This document shows, one piece after another, positions 24,032-35,276 of a DNA stretch of 64,000 nt. The translations under genes and the position numbers were made by a program. The DNA lies in assembly GCA_022606135.1 (NCBI GenBank), contig JABYQN010000001.1, positions 2,914,001 to 2,978,000 on the forward strand, read 5' to 3'. The stretch comes from Fomes fomentarius (taxonomy: Eukaryota > Basidiomycota > Agaricomycetes > Polyporales > Polyporaceae). Every line of letters begins with the position of its first letter. Position 1 is the stretch's first letter. The notes under the pieces are model-generated. The model made no database searches. It saw nothing but the letters and a program-made list of their open reading frames with translations, and was not told the origin of the DNA.

Positions 24032-26022
24032 ATGACGAGTTGGTTCCGAGCGCTAGCATCGCGAACCTTCTTTCCCTCAAGTTTCAACCGCATGGTCAAT
24101 CGACCCGTTCTCGCACTCGTGGTCCGGGTTGCAGTGTCACTTGCGACCCGCACATTCTTCCAGCCCGATGAATACTTTCAAAGCCTCGAGGTGGCCCATC
24201 ATGCTGTGTTTGGGTACGGACAGCTCACATGGGAATGGCTCGCTCCGAACCCAATCCGGAGTATCGTGTACCCAGCACTGAACATGCCAGTATATTGGCT
24301 GCTTAAAACACTCAGTCTAGATAATACGGCTGCTCTGGTGGGTGGGCGCGGCACCATTAGTTTTTCTGTATCGCTAATCATTGACTCTGAATGTTTGCAA
24401 CATGGCACAGATTTGGGGCCCTAAGCTGCTACATGGCATGTTAGCTGCGGCAACCGACATTTGGCTCACCCGCCTCACGAGACGAGTAGTAGGCGAGAGA
24501 TACGTGGACGCTGCAGTAGGGTCGCGTCTCGCATGGTTCAAATGTCCTGCTGACTGGCTCGTCGTTAGTTCTACCTGTCGTTGACAGCCTTCTTCCACGG
24601 CCTATCTCTCTCGCGTTCAATCTCGAACTCGGCGGAGACGGCTCTGACGACCATGGCTTTGAGCTATTTTCCGTGGGATGTGGCGTTGCCGTCCTGGAGG
24701 TGAGCTGCATACCATCGGCTTTTGTGCCGGAACTCAGTTCAGTTCTTTCGCAGGCACGAAGTGCCGAAGGCCTTGTTTCTAGCGGCTCTTGCGTGCGCTA
24801 TTAGGCCGACCAATGCCGTTATTTGGACCTATATGTTTGCTTGGCTGCTATGGACGGTCCGAAGACAGCCTCGCAATATTCTGTACGTTGTCGCGAACGC
24901 AATCGCTATAGGGTATGTTCCTTGTCGTAAACTATTTGGTGATTTATTTGACGACCTCCTTACAGATCTGCCGTGTTACTTGCCGTGGTGACACTGGACT
25001 CGCTATACTACGGGCGGGTAATGTTTACATCGCTCAATTTCCTTGTGACCAACGCTTCCTCGGTTTCTTTGTTCTACGGGAGGAGTCCTTGGCACTACTA
25101 TTTAACCCAAGCGATACCGATCACTTGCGCGCCCGCCGTGCCTTGGGTCCTTGAAGGCGGCTATGGCGTCGCCAAACGAACAAGCCCCAGGCCTCTGAAG
25201 ATCCTCCTGGGCCTCGTCATCTGGACAATCACTCTGTACTCGTTTGCTGGTCACAAGGAGTGGCGATTCATCCACCCGCTCGTGCCTGCGATGCACATCC
25301 TCGCCGCGAAGTCCTTGGTAGACTCGTTGCCTGAGGGCGCATCCCGCCGAAATCTGTTACAGCGCATCAGCGCATCGCATTGGCTTCTAACACTATCATT
25401 ACCAGCGATTGCATACGTCACACTGTTTCACGAACGAGCCCAAATCGACGTCATGCACTATCTACGCCGTCTACCAGCAGAATCGTCGGCGTCGATCGGT
25501 TTCCTCATGCCGTGCCACTCGACGCCTTGGCAAGCATATCTCCACAGACCTGAACTGGCCACAGATGGAGTCCTCTGGGCATTAGGCTGTGAGCCACCAC
25601 TGGAGTGCGTCCGTGAAACGTCGGAGATGAACGCACACACTAACTGAGCGGGGTTTTTTTTTGTTTTCTATTTCCGTCACAGGGGCCAGAACATCGACGA
25701 ATACAAAGACCAGACGGATGTATTCTACGAATCGCCCATCCAGTACTTGACGACTCGCTTCCCAAAAGCAGTCGATTCTTCCTTCCCACCGTCGCCGCTG
25801 CCCCGCTCAAAGCCCGGCGTGGTCACGGCGGACGTCTATATGTGGCGGCATGAGTGGCCACAAAATCTTGTGTTCTTTGGAGCGCTGCTCGGCCAGGAGG
25901 GCGTGCGGGATTTGTTGGATCAGCAGGGGTATGAGGAGGTCTGGAGCGCCGACTACGGGTGGGAGGGGGACGGGCGGAGGAAAGGCGGTGTTCGTGTTTG
26001 GCGATATAGATCGGCGGTATAA
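24032..26022 (+). CDS. GPI10: GPI mannosyltransferase 3 (559 aa)
   Basis: Adds the third mannose to the GPI anchor precursor in the ER lumen, using dolichol-phosphate mannose (GT22; PIG-B in animals). Six exons: 24032-24337, 24411-24515, 24569-24699, 24754-24912, 24966-25604, 25683-26022. The luminal catalytic motif QPDEYFQSLEVAH is at residues 44-56. Other family blocks are SRSISNSAETALT, ACAIRPTNAVIW, SLNFLVTNASSVSLFYG with PWHYYLTQAIP, and HKEWRFIHPLVP. Multiple hydrophobic segments run through the middle, and the soluble C-terminus ends GVRVWRYRSAV. Length and motif order are normal. It starts 119 bases after the stop of the URI-like gene, on the same strand. Confidence 0.93.
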
Positions 26023-26207
26023 GTTAGATCGACAGTATGAGTTTGGATTAGGACGACATGAACTCAATCACCACCATGTAGCACTTACGCCCTATCTACC
26101 AGCCTCGGGAGGCTAAGTGCAGACCGAAAGGCTCGGACCGAAGAGCCGACCCCAAGCGGCTATCATCTCTCGCTTATCGAGGAAGTCCGTCTTACTCACC
26201 AACTGCC

Positions 26208-27412
26208 ATGCTACACGGAACCTCTGCGCTCCCGACCGAGCTGTGGTTGGAGATATTGCGATGGGCCACCCTCGAACCATGGACATACCGACTCTACAGC
26301 ACCAAATATCGTCCTTTCGAGGCGATAGATGTGCATATCAGCACAGTCAAGACCCGCTACACGAAGCGAGCCCTTGTTCTCGTCTGCAAACAATGGTGGC
26401 AGTGGACAATGCCTTTCCTGTACGAAGATATTGTTTTACTACCTCGAGCCTACCGCCCTCTAGGTCGAATGTTACAGCATGGGCAGGAGTGGGCGGATGG
26501 CACCATAATACCTCCGTGTGCGCCCTTCGTCCGACGAGCCCATCTGCCATACTCCACCACGGTCACCCCATCTCCCTTGCCACTAGTTGTACTAGGCTCA
26601 CTCAAGCTATGCTCGTCCCTTCAGGTCCTCGTCAGGACTGCTGACGCAATCATGCCTCTACCATACGAGTTCAGCGTCGACTGCCCCCCTTCCCTTCGCT
26701 AAAACGACTCGACTGGTGGCATCACAATGAAGCGGCGCGCACTGGCGGCATCAACTCCCTCCCACACGTCCTCGAGCTCGCCCCCAACGTCGAGTATCTC
26801 TCGGTCGGCGGAGAGGTCTGGGCAAATTATCTGAATACGCCCCAAGTTCATCTCCCACGTCTCGCCACCCTTCGCTTCTGGCGGGTTAACGCCTTCTACA
26901 TGCTGAAGATTTGCCGATGGAGACTCCCCGCCCTTCGTCACGTCATCTTTGATAGCATCGTTAACGCAGAGATCGTCTCGCCGTTCTGGACCACGTTCGG
27001 GCCGCAGATCCACACCGTCGAGCTCGGGATAAACTTGAAATTCTTCGTCCTGGACTTCCTACCCCACGTCCTCGTTGGATGCCCGCAGCTCGAGGAGCTC
27101 AACTACTACGTGCTGTTTACCCAGCCCCCGCGCGTTGACGGAGATGCTGTGATGGAATCGCTCAAGGTCGTCGGGTTGCACGCCCACCCGAGCTCGTTCT
27201 TCCGTGTGGGCAGTCCGGAGTATTGGTCGCATATGGGCCGCCATTTTGACGCGCTCGGTCAGGCTGCGTTTCCTGCCCTCAAGCGGATTGCGCTGTATGG
27301 CGACTGGAGTGCCGTCATCGACGACGACGAGTTCTATCGTATCACGCAACCACTCCAAGTAAAGGGGTGTATTGTCGAAATGGCACAACTAGTATACAGA
27401 GCTTTCGGGTGA
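26208..27412 (+). CDS. F-box/LRR-like protein, one base short (about 401 aa)
   Basis: The first part begins MLHGTSALPTELWLEILRWA, an F-box-like opening, followed by KRALVLVCKQWWQW. The second part carries LRR-like segments (LPHVLELAPNVEYL, LPRLATLRFW, CPQLEELNYYVL, FPALKRIALYGDW) and ends at 27412. The first frame stops at 26700-26702, but the second continues PSLKRLDWWHHNEAARTGG without a gap if one C is added to the C6 run at 26684-26689 (VDCPPFPSLKRLDW). A 50-base GT-AG intron (GTCCTC...TTCAG) would also fit the frame but has a poor donor and cuts a conserved-looking segment. This is a typical agaricomycete F-box family member; the substrate is unknown. Confidence 0.7.
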
Positions 27413-27686
27413 TTGGGGTAAGCAGATACAGGAACTAGATAATAGGTACAGTTTGTAGGGTATACTTGTCCGGGTATGACTGGTTGTGTCTGAAGTGCTG
27501 CTACATGGTCCTTTTGGCATTCCGTTTATATATACTAGACTGCTGCTGCTATATGTGTTCGGAGAATACGTAAAACATAAGTGTAAGATCAATACACATA
27601 ATCTTAGGTGATACACCTTTCGAGAAATTAGACTCAGAACCGAGGACAGCGCTCGGAAAACAAACAATAGAAAAGGCGGTGAAGGT

Positions 27687-28612
27687 TCACTGCCTTCGCT
27701 GTGTATAGCGGCTTGAAGACGAAACTCCAAATGGGTCGGCAGTACGAGGGCGGGAGATGTTGCTAGCTGGCGGCGCGCGCTGCTGCACCTGGGCTATCAG
27801 TCGGGGAAGTTGGTATTCACGATGGTAGGATCCGACGGCAAGCGTAGCGGGCGGCAAGGTACGAGGATCGATCCAAGATGAAGGCGGGAAAGGATGCGAG
27901 GCATGGCGCGGTGGGACGGGCGCGCCGAACGAAGGAAACGGCCGGCCGAGGACGTGCGTGGAGGCACCTGGGGAACATGAGCACACCGCAGCAAAAGGAG
28001 AACAGTGAGGACGCGACGCACTCTGCACCCGCTGTCTTTCCCTTGTGACTTGCCACCGATGTTGGTAAGACGCTGGGTGACGTTCATGCATAGTGTATGG
28101 TGGATGATAGCCAGCGGACTCATAAAAGTCGTCGTTGGATGACTCTCGTGGTGCCTGCTGCCAAGTGCCCCTTGTTCGACAAGATGGGCAAAGGAGCGCT
28201 AGACTGCGACTAGACCTGTCATGGTTCTGTGTTGGGGCGAGTCCATAAACCCGTTGGCCGCAGGCGGAGCACGCAGGCATCGATGGTACGCTTGAGGGAG
28301 GGGGATGCCGAGTAGGTATGTCGTATAGGAACGCGGGCTCGACTGAGCCATGTCTAGAGGAGCCCGAGTTAGACGCCCGTTCGGAATCCATGGGGAATAT
28401 CAGGTCCGAACTGTAACCCCGCTCGAGCGACTGGCAGAACTCTTCGGCCGGTAGAGAGGAGAGCACCACCCTTGACTCTGACCGGAGTCCGAGTCCTCCC
28501 GAGAGTATGCGCTGCGCGCGAGGGAAGGCGATCTCCTCTGGGACCGTGCCGACGACGAGATGTCTATGGGCTGACTGGCCTCAGGCGGGGTCGCCAGGGG
28601 GCGATAAGACAT
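27687..28612 (-). CDS. Unknown protein with paired CxxC motifs, one base short (about 308 aa)
   Basis: The minus-strand frame starts MSYRPLATPPEASQPID at 28612 behind a pyrimidine-rich leader. It runs into a second frame (VVLSSLPAEEFCQSLERGY) if one G is restored at the GGG run read on the minus strand (28469-28471). The product is rich in Ser, Pro, His and Arg. A CSAC knuckle followed about 30 residues later by CPSC suggests a small zinc ribbon. No homologue comes to mind. Confidence rests on codon-like composition, the long combined frame and the same kind of one-base gap seen in conserved neighbours. Confidence 0.45.
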
Positions 28613-30184
28613 ACTAAGAACGTGGAAAGGTAATTTTGGTTGGGAAGGGGGTGTGAAGAGGGAGTAGAGGGGGAAGCAGACATGCGGGACAGAGGAGAGC
28701 CTTTTGTACTGCGAAAGGACGACCACAAGCCAGTGGCGAAGCGTCCGGGGGAAGAGCCCAATGACAGGGCGCATCTCGTGTCTCGCCCAAAAGGAGAGAT
28801 GTCATCGTGATAGAGTCGCAGGGACGGGCCCGAGTCATGCGAGGGAGAAACGCGTCACAGCATCCGTGTTGCCGACTTCCGACGATTGGACGCTGCGTGC
28901 TTGGGCGACCCGACAAGGTTCGTCTGCACATGCAGCTCGTAGAAATCGTCCAAGGGAGGGAGGTGTTCTCGGCTCGCGCGCCGCCCTTGCACGGCTCCTG
29001 GGTCTGAAAAAGGAAAGCGGCACATATTCAGGTCACGGTATGTAGGCGACGTGGACAGGAAGCTGCTAGAACTTGGCGACGCCGATGCCAACCTGACCGC
29101 AGCATTGTAGGTAGTGGAGTCGAATCATCTGCAGTGTAGTACTCGCCGGAGCAGGATGGAAGCGTTCGGTGCCATCTGGGGACCTGTGGCTATCTGGATC
29201 TGGACGCGGATACTGTTGGAGAAGGAAGGGAAGCAGACGCCATCAGCAACTCCGGGTCACCAGTACGATGGAGTACGAACCTTATTACCTGTGGAATGGA
29301 ACTTGCCCTTGCCGGCGGACAAAGCGGCGGATGCCATCACGTCCTACCTGAGGAAGCCCGCCTTTCTTATAGGGCCCTATGCGACGTGTGGCTGTGACAG
29401 TATCAAAATACCACAACACGATGGGCTCCCAAGATCGTACGGAGGACAATAACCGCCTCAACGGTCGTGGAGAAGGCATTTTCACCCTCTTTTTGCGTCG
29501 GCCATCCGCTACGTCTGCTCGTAGACAGCGGCACCAGTGTGCATCGCACGGCAGCGTCCGTGCACGGCGATCCGACGAGATGTCTCCTTGGGCTCTCGCG
29601 CAGAGACAACTCAGATAGGCAGGTCGCGTACGTCAACGCCCGCGGACTTTGACATTTATTGCTTCCGCGGCACGGATATGAGTCGAAAACATGAACGCAT
29701 TCGGAAAACATGTGCAAGGAAAGTATCGGCGCACGCTCGGCGCAGCACATGCATTCACAACCCCAGGACCAGTTCATTCGAACTTGGGAATTACAGAGCT
29801 CAGTTAAAGGCCAACCACATCGGCGTTACAATAAGGTTGCGGATGGAAGGTCCCAAAAGCCCTCTAACCATATATGACCCACAATAGAGACCATCGTCGT
29901 AGATGAACAGAGAGACAATACAATTACGCACCATCTTGCCTAGCAATATTCACCACAGACATGATCCAACCCAGATGCACAATGTCAGGCTTCCACTGAG
30001 CTTCACGAAGCAACAGTGGATCTTGTGGGGAGGATCAGCGGATAATTATGAAGTTGAGCGAAAATACAGCTGTAAATGCTCGGCGGAGTCCACACGCGAG
30101 ACTCGGTGGGCCGTGTACTCTACGATCACCGACCGATCTTCAGCCGTTGTGCCCTGTTCAACTAGAAGAGCTCAAATCAGTATG
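28613..30184. other. Gene-poor spacer, 1.6 kb
   Basis: It lies between the CxxC gene start and the mS38 stop. Several open frames of 60-125 codons exist on both strands, but none shows domains, splice logic or family likeness. It must contain the promoter of the CxxC gene. Confidence 0.4.
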
Positions 30185-30979
30185 TCATAGCGCACCGAGA
30201 ATCCGGTAAATGCATACGCGTCTCCGCTTCTTCAACCTGAAAGGGACAATATCAGCGACACCCCAGCGGGGGACAATAGGCGATGATACTCACTTGTGCG
30301 TCTTCATCTTCTTTCTACGCTTCCTCTTGGTGCTATCCATGTACATCTCGAACTCCGCCTCCGCGAGACTGACCTCCGCCGCCCGTCCCGATGTCACATC
30401 CAGACCCAGGTGCTGAAGGGTTTCCTCCCAAGCAAGGGAGGCTCCAACTCGGTTGACGACCATCGCCCTCGCGAGCTGGCGTGCGGCGTCCGCATCGGCC
30501 TCCGGGGACGCCTCCACGTTCTCTTCCAGATTACTATAATTGGTGGACTGGGGTGCAGGTGGGGGTGCAGCAGGGAACAGCGAAGCGTGCGACTCAAAGA
30601 CCGATGAGGCAGGTTGCGAGAGCGTGAGCAGGGGGCGGTGAAGAGAAAAGAACTGGTGGAGCTTGAGGTCCTGCCCGCTGATACGGGGATGAATGGGAGT
30701 GTATTGCGAGCTGAACGTGTACGTAGGTGACGATGGGGTATGTGGGGTCGTGGCGTCCACATTGGTCGGAGCTGCGGAGGACATCGATGCCGTATCATCC
30801 TTGGTGGCGGCGTCGGCATTAGTCGAAGACGATGAGTCCACCTTGCCCTTGGTAGCTGGAGGGGCGACCTTCGGGGACTTGGAAGAGTTGAAGTACCCGC
30901 CGCCTCCAGGCTTGGAGAAGGCAGAGTATGCCCTGCGAGCACCCGCCGCTGGTCGCAGCAGATGTGCGAGGACGGACAT
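30185..30979 (-). CDS. Mitochondrial small ribosomal subunit protein mS38 (Cox24/AURKAIP1 type, 245 aa)
   Basis: Two minus-strand exons, 30294-30979 and 30185-30236, split a codon in phase 2. The C-terminus is diagnostic: MDSTKRKRRKKMKTHK joined across the intron to LKKRRR, the basic tail that threads into the mitoribosomal small subunit. The N-terminus (MSVLAHLLRPAAGARRAYSAF) looks like a mitochondrial presequence, so I start at 30979 rather than the in-frame ATG at 31054. The middle is a low-complexity Ser/Thr/Pro linker followed by a conserved AWEETLQHLGLD helix. Yeast Cox24/Qri5 is needed for COX1 mRNA handling; a similar role is inferred. Confidence 0.85.
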
Positions 30980-31312
30980 TGTGGACGACGAGGACACGAG
31001 CGTCGTGGTGGTATGCAGGCTGAGCGTTGTCGGCGCTGCCGTTCCGCCAGGCAAACAAGTTCACCACGTGATCTTCACATTCTTGGCGCGCGGTAAAACC
31101 AGGGGAAACCGGCGCACATAATACGGCCCGGATTCATACTTGAATGGACGCAACAGAGCACAACAGGAGTTGAGGCGGCTCACAGAATGAAGAAGCATTC
31201 ACGCAACACATATGATACAGATATGCAGGTATTACCAGGGTACACGTCGTTCGTACAAATGCAAAGAGTCTACCACAAGAAGGGCATCCGCAGCGGAGGC
31301 GAGGCCGCAGGA
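30980..31312. other. Spacer between mS38 and the retropepsin-like gene
   Basis: 333 bases holding the mS38 promoter and the 3' end of the next minus-strand gene. Nothing else is seen. Confidence 0.4.
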
Positions 31313-32459
31313 TCAAGTTACATTCACGATCTGTCCTTTGCCGTCTTTCAGGATCACAAGTTCGCAGTCGATTTTCTCGCCAGTATCTTGACACACGACG
31401 TCCGTGGGGTCGACAGGATCGAACTTAATCTGCCTGCGCTCAACGAACGACCGCCCTAGGACCACATCAAAGTGCGACTCTTCTGACAGGTACACAGAAT
31501 GTTGTGTCCGCGTGCGGCCAACCGCAATAGGCCACTTGCCCAGGCTGTCAACATAGCCGGGTGAGTACGACGAGCCACGACAGATCCTAGTAGATGCTGC
31601 TTACTTGACAAGCCCGCTGTACCCATAGTGCCCGGGCGCAGCGTCCCTAGGGATGAACCCGTTCCTGATCGCAAACTTTCGCGAAATGTACACATGGCGA
31701 TACCCACTCTTGAGCAGCATTCGGACTACACGAGGTACAGCAGACGCGAAGGCACAAACCGCACGAAACGCGCGACACGTCAGGCCCCACAGTGAGAACA
31801 TGTGCACATGGGCTTACCGTTGTTCACAGGTCCAATGCTCCCAGAGATGGTACGGACGCCGTTCTCGTTGTGGAATTTCTCAAACTCCTTCTTGAACTTG
31901 GGGACCGTGTCTCGGGGGCGGTCTCCTTGCTGCGCTTGTGCGACTTCCCACTCCGTACCGAGGTACTGTGTGGGCTTGCGGGGAGCCGAGGAGATATGGG
32001 AGCAGCGTTGGGATGAAACATGTAGAATGAAGGGTTCCGGTATTCAGTTGGAGGGGGAAGGGGTTGATCGGGGTTTCGGACGTGGAGGACTGGGGTGCCC
32101 TCATTGCCAGGGCCGGAGGACTTCATGCGCCATGCGAATATCGAGAAGTCGGACTCTGCCATGTGTGTTGGTGAGCGATAGCAAAGTGGGACCAGATACC
32201 ACGTACCATCATCCAAATTCCATACGGCGTTGTTCCATTCGTACTTCACGCAGCCCCACGTACGGGTTCGCCGTGAAACTCAGACACCACCTTCTTACCC
32301 AGCTTCCCACTCAGAGAGTCAATAGTATCGTCAGAATCTGTCCGCCTTGTGAGTTATATATGAAAAAGTGATTCATTCGCGACACCCACCAGAATATATG
32401 ATGGCAAAGGAGGACGCAGGCGTATGAACATCCAGAATAGTGGGACCGAACTGTGCCAT
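31313..32459 (-). CDS. Conserved retropepsin-like protein without catalytic Asp, two bases short (about 297 aa)
   Basis: Five minus-strand exons: 32390-32459, 32207-32337, 31818-32155, 31605-31725, 31313-31544. Exons 2 and 3 each need one extra C (on the minus strand), at 32264-32266 and 31980-31983. With them the frame reads GEPRTWGCVKYEWNNAVW and PRLPRKPTQYLGTEWEVAQA. The C-terminal part resembles a single-lobe retroelement protease: MLLKSGYRHVYISRKFAIRN where active enzymes have D-S/T-G, then HFDVVLGRSFVERRQIKFDP in the position of the conserved ILG strand. The Asp is replaced by Lys (LLKSG), so proteolysis is unlikely. I recall this protein as widespread in fungi but know no function; the fold assignment is inference. 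Confidence 0.65.
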
Positions 32460-32881
32460 GCTGAAGATGAAGCGACGGGGCAACGGTGTGCGGCTGTGAG
32501 GAAGCTGTAGTGTCTTCACTGCTTACTTGTGGGTCGTCGTGGGTGTCAGCGAACGGGCAGTGTTTGTATTGTGGGACTCGGTAGTAGTTCAGAAGAATCT
32601 GTCTCCGTTGCGGCTTGCCGCATTCGATCGACGTTGACTTGGACCACGTGATCGCTTATAATCTTGAACAGTGAATACTGTAACTAGATAGTCTATCGAC
32701 TGACCCCCGGTGCAGAAGCCCGTTATGCCCTGTACACTGATATTCTTCGAGAAACTTCAAGACCGATTAACTTGGTGCCCAAAGTCGAGTCCCAATATGT
32801 CGTATAGCAGCCTCTCTGTTTGTGCAACAAATTTGATATTCCAATAAACTCTTCGCTTGCCAAAAGAACCCTGACAACGAA
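32460..32881. other. Spacer upstream of the retropepsin-like gene
   Basis: 422 bases with the promoter of that gene (minus strand) and the 3' end of the cytochrome-CBM1 gene. No further feature is seen. Confidence 0.4.
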
Positions 32882-34060
32882 CTATTTCGGCAGTGGCTGA
32901 CACTGGCTGTAATACGGAGGTGACACTGCAACGCAGGAGAAGCCTGCGGCGCAAGTCATTGGGCCAGCCCAACCATTCCCGCCGCACTGAGAACAAGGAA
33001 TGTCAGCATCCTAGGGAATGTGATGTTGCAATATAGATCACGGTGTACCTGTCCGTACTGTAGACAAGCCAGATCAGTTGAGTCGTGGGATCATCCCAAA
33101 GCAATTCAAAAGTAGACGTACCGCGGTCTGAGTAGCGCTAGGCGCACTGCTGGTGCTGGCTGGAGGGGCGGAGCTGGTGGATTGAGGAGGAACCACAGTG
33201 GTGGTGGCAGATCCTCCGTTGATGTATGAGTTGTACGAAGACGAGTGCGCTTGGCTGAGGTCGACACCGAAGAAGTTGAAGAAGTCATGCTCCCCGAAGC
33301 TCGAGTTGATGTCCGATGGGTCATCCACTGGGGTAGTCGTGGAGGCCACGTAGGCAAAGACAGCGGGTCCGTTGAGGTCTCCAGAGCCGAGCGAACCGCC
33401 CTCCCAAAGGGTACAGTTCTGGAGGCGTTGTTAAATCTGAACAGATCTACATAGACCGAGACATACTTGGCAACGGAAGATCGCATTGACATGGGTGCTG
33501 TTCACCGTCGAGGACGGAAGAAGAGTAATCTTCGGGCCTGAGTATGCCAGAGGCAGCACGTAGTCACTATTTGTTCATATGGATCAGATGGCTAGTACAG
33601 CATAGAAAAGGTTATGACTGCTCACTCTGTCCAGCGAGGTCCGAGCATGACCTTGTTGCCATCGATCCATAAGGGGAATAGAAGACTGTTCGACATCTGG
33701 CCGCCCATACTGATGCCGGTCCAGCCGTAGCTGGCAGGTGAAATTAGCTGTACAATGTATTCATCCGAAGGAGGAGTGGAAACGGGAGGAAGAACGACGC
33801 CGATGGTCATCCCCTCTGTTGAGTCCTATGTCCTGAGCCTAGTATCAAGCCATTTGCACTGTCAGTACACAGGACCTTACAGTGATGCCTTCAAAACATA
33901 TTCCGCTAGTAGCGTCACAATAGGAGGAGGCTACCTGGGCCGACGCTGTCCGACCGCTACTTGAGCCGTGAATAGGATTGAACGCGGATAATAGAAAGAT
34001 ACCCAGGGTGGCGGCGACCATGACGAAGCCTGCAGCAAGAAATCCACTAGTACGAGACAT
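32882..34060 (-). CDS. Secreted cytochrome b domain (AA8) with cellulose-binding CBM1 (296 aa)
   Basis: Six minus-strand exons: 33881-34060, 33626-33825, 33467-33566, 33122-33418, 33049-33057 (9 bases), 32882-32986. The N-terminus has a hydrophobic signal segment (GFLAAGFVMVAATLGIFLLS). A cellobiose-dehydrogenase-type cytochrome domain follows (YCDATSGICFEGIT, GWTGISMGGQM, HVNAIFRCQNC), then a Ser/Thr/Pro linker and a complete family 1 carbohydrate-binding module (YGQCGGNGWAGPMTC ... YYSQCQPLPK). There is no flavin dehydrogenase domain. This is the architecture of the carbohydrate-binding cytochrome b562 described from white-rot fungi. The likely role is extracellular electron transfer at cellulose, possibly to or from lytic polysaccharide monooxygenases (inference). 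The tiny exon codes for YGQ alone. A TATA-like stretch lies near 34142-34147. Confidence 0.9.
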
Positions 34061-34534
34061 CAAGAGAGGTGAGTATTGCTGAGCTGAAAACCCGAGTACC
34101 CTGGGTTGTCGTTGTCATGTTCGTGCTTCGGGTTCGGTCCTCATATACTTTACCACAACATGCATGTTCCGTTAGTGCATGCAGACAACTCCAACGACGG
34201 GGGCAAGTTGGAGGAGTTCTTCCAAGTTACAGCCGCAAATATAGCGCCAAATGTTGGCCTCTGTATAATTAGCACGCAGCAGTGCCGTCGGACAAAGATC
34301 GCGAATAGTAAATGGAGAAACATATGTGAAGTCGCGATGTGGCGAAGTCGAAGTAGCGCGCCAAAAGTGTCATCTGGTCGCTTTATTTGGAGCGCCGGTT
34401 TGCCGAGGGCGCGTCTGTGGCGGAATTTTTGGGCAGCACTGCTTCGACCGCAACTTCATCTCACGCGAGAGCCCATCTCACAATACACCGACCAAGGATC
34501 ATCCAGACGTGAGGTCGTTCTAAAACTATCCACA
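34061..34534. promoter_or_regulatory. Divergent promoter region (cytochrome-CBM1 / SNU13)
   Basis: 474 bases between two divergent starts. On the minus strand GTATATGAGG (34138-34147) is a candidate TATA box about 82 bases before the cytochrome ATG. No gene is seen inside. Confidence 0.4.
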
Positions 34535-35091
34535 ATGGCCGACACAGAGGCGAAAGCCAAGGCATGGCCCCTGGCTGACTCTGAACTCAACAACTCGGTA
34601 TGTTTCTCCCGACTTCGTCCCATTCGCCCTGCTCACGATCGTCGGGTAGATTCTCGACCTTGTTGAACGCGCGTCACAATACAAGCAGCTTAAGAAAGGA
34701 GCCAATGAAGGTACGCCACTATCGAGCAACTCTCCGTGAGGTAGAGGTTGACGTTCCATACTCTGAATCAGCCACCAAGACTTTGAACCGTGGTATCGCT
34801 GAGCTCATAATTCTCACTGCCGACACTGAGCCCTTGGAAATCCTTCTCCATCTGCCTTTGCTCTGCGAGGAAAAGGTGAGTCATAAGCGCTGACCACAAG
34901 ATATTCAAGTGTTGATATGAACCACTTCACAGAACGTGCCTTACATCTTCATCGCATCTAAGGCTGCCCTCGGTCGTGCATGCGGAGTCACGAGGCCTGT
35001 CATTGCCGCCAGCATCACTACGAACGAGAACAAGGAGCTCTCTAGTCAGATCAACACCATTAAGTTGGCCGTTGAGAGGCTCATGGTCTGA
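34535..35091 (+). CDS. SNU13: SNU13 / 15.5K k-turn-binding protein (128 aa)
   Basis: Small L7Ae-family RNA-binding protein of the U4/U6.U5 tri-snRNP and of box C/D snoRNPs. Exons 34535-34597, 34650-34710, 34772-34875, 34933-35091. Hallmarks are [20 protein letters not shown], the RNA-contact segment [41 protein letters not shown] and a C-terminal VERLMV. Length matches the family. It converges on UBC9 with 185 bases between stops. Confidence 0.96.
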
Positions 35092-35276
35092 GTGGCCGTG
35101 GGGTCACAACGCGTTGACTGTGCAGTGGCGCCTCAGTCTCTCGCCCGTGTAGGCACGTGCATATACGATGGGTGTTCCCGATGGCACTAGAGTCTCGAGC
35201 ATCGAAAGCATATCGTATATAGTAAGAAATAGCCCACAGTAATACAGCATGTTATGAAAGCCAAAGAGGTACCTAT

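Noticed and set aside
30394..30942. 182-codon alternative frame over mS38
   Set aside because: Arg/Pro-rich shadow of the mS38 low-complexity linker; only the chosen frame reaches the conserved mS38 tail.
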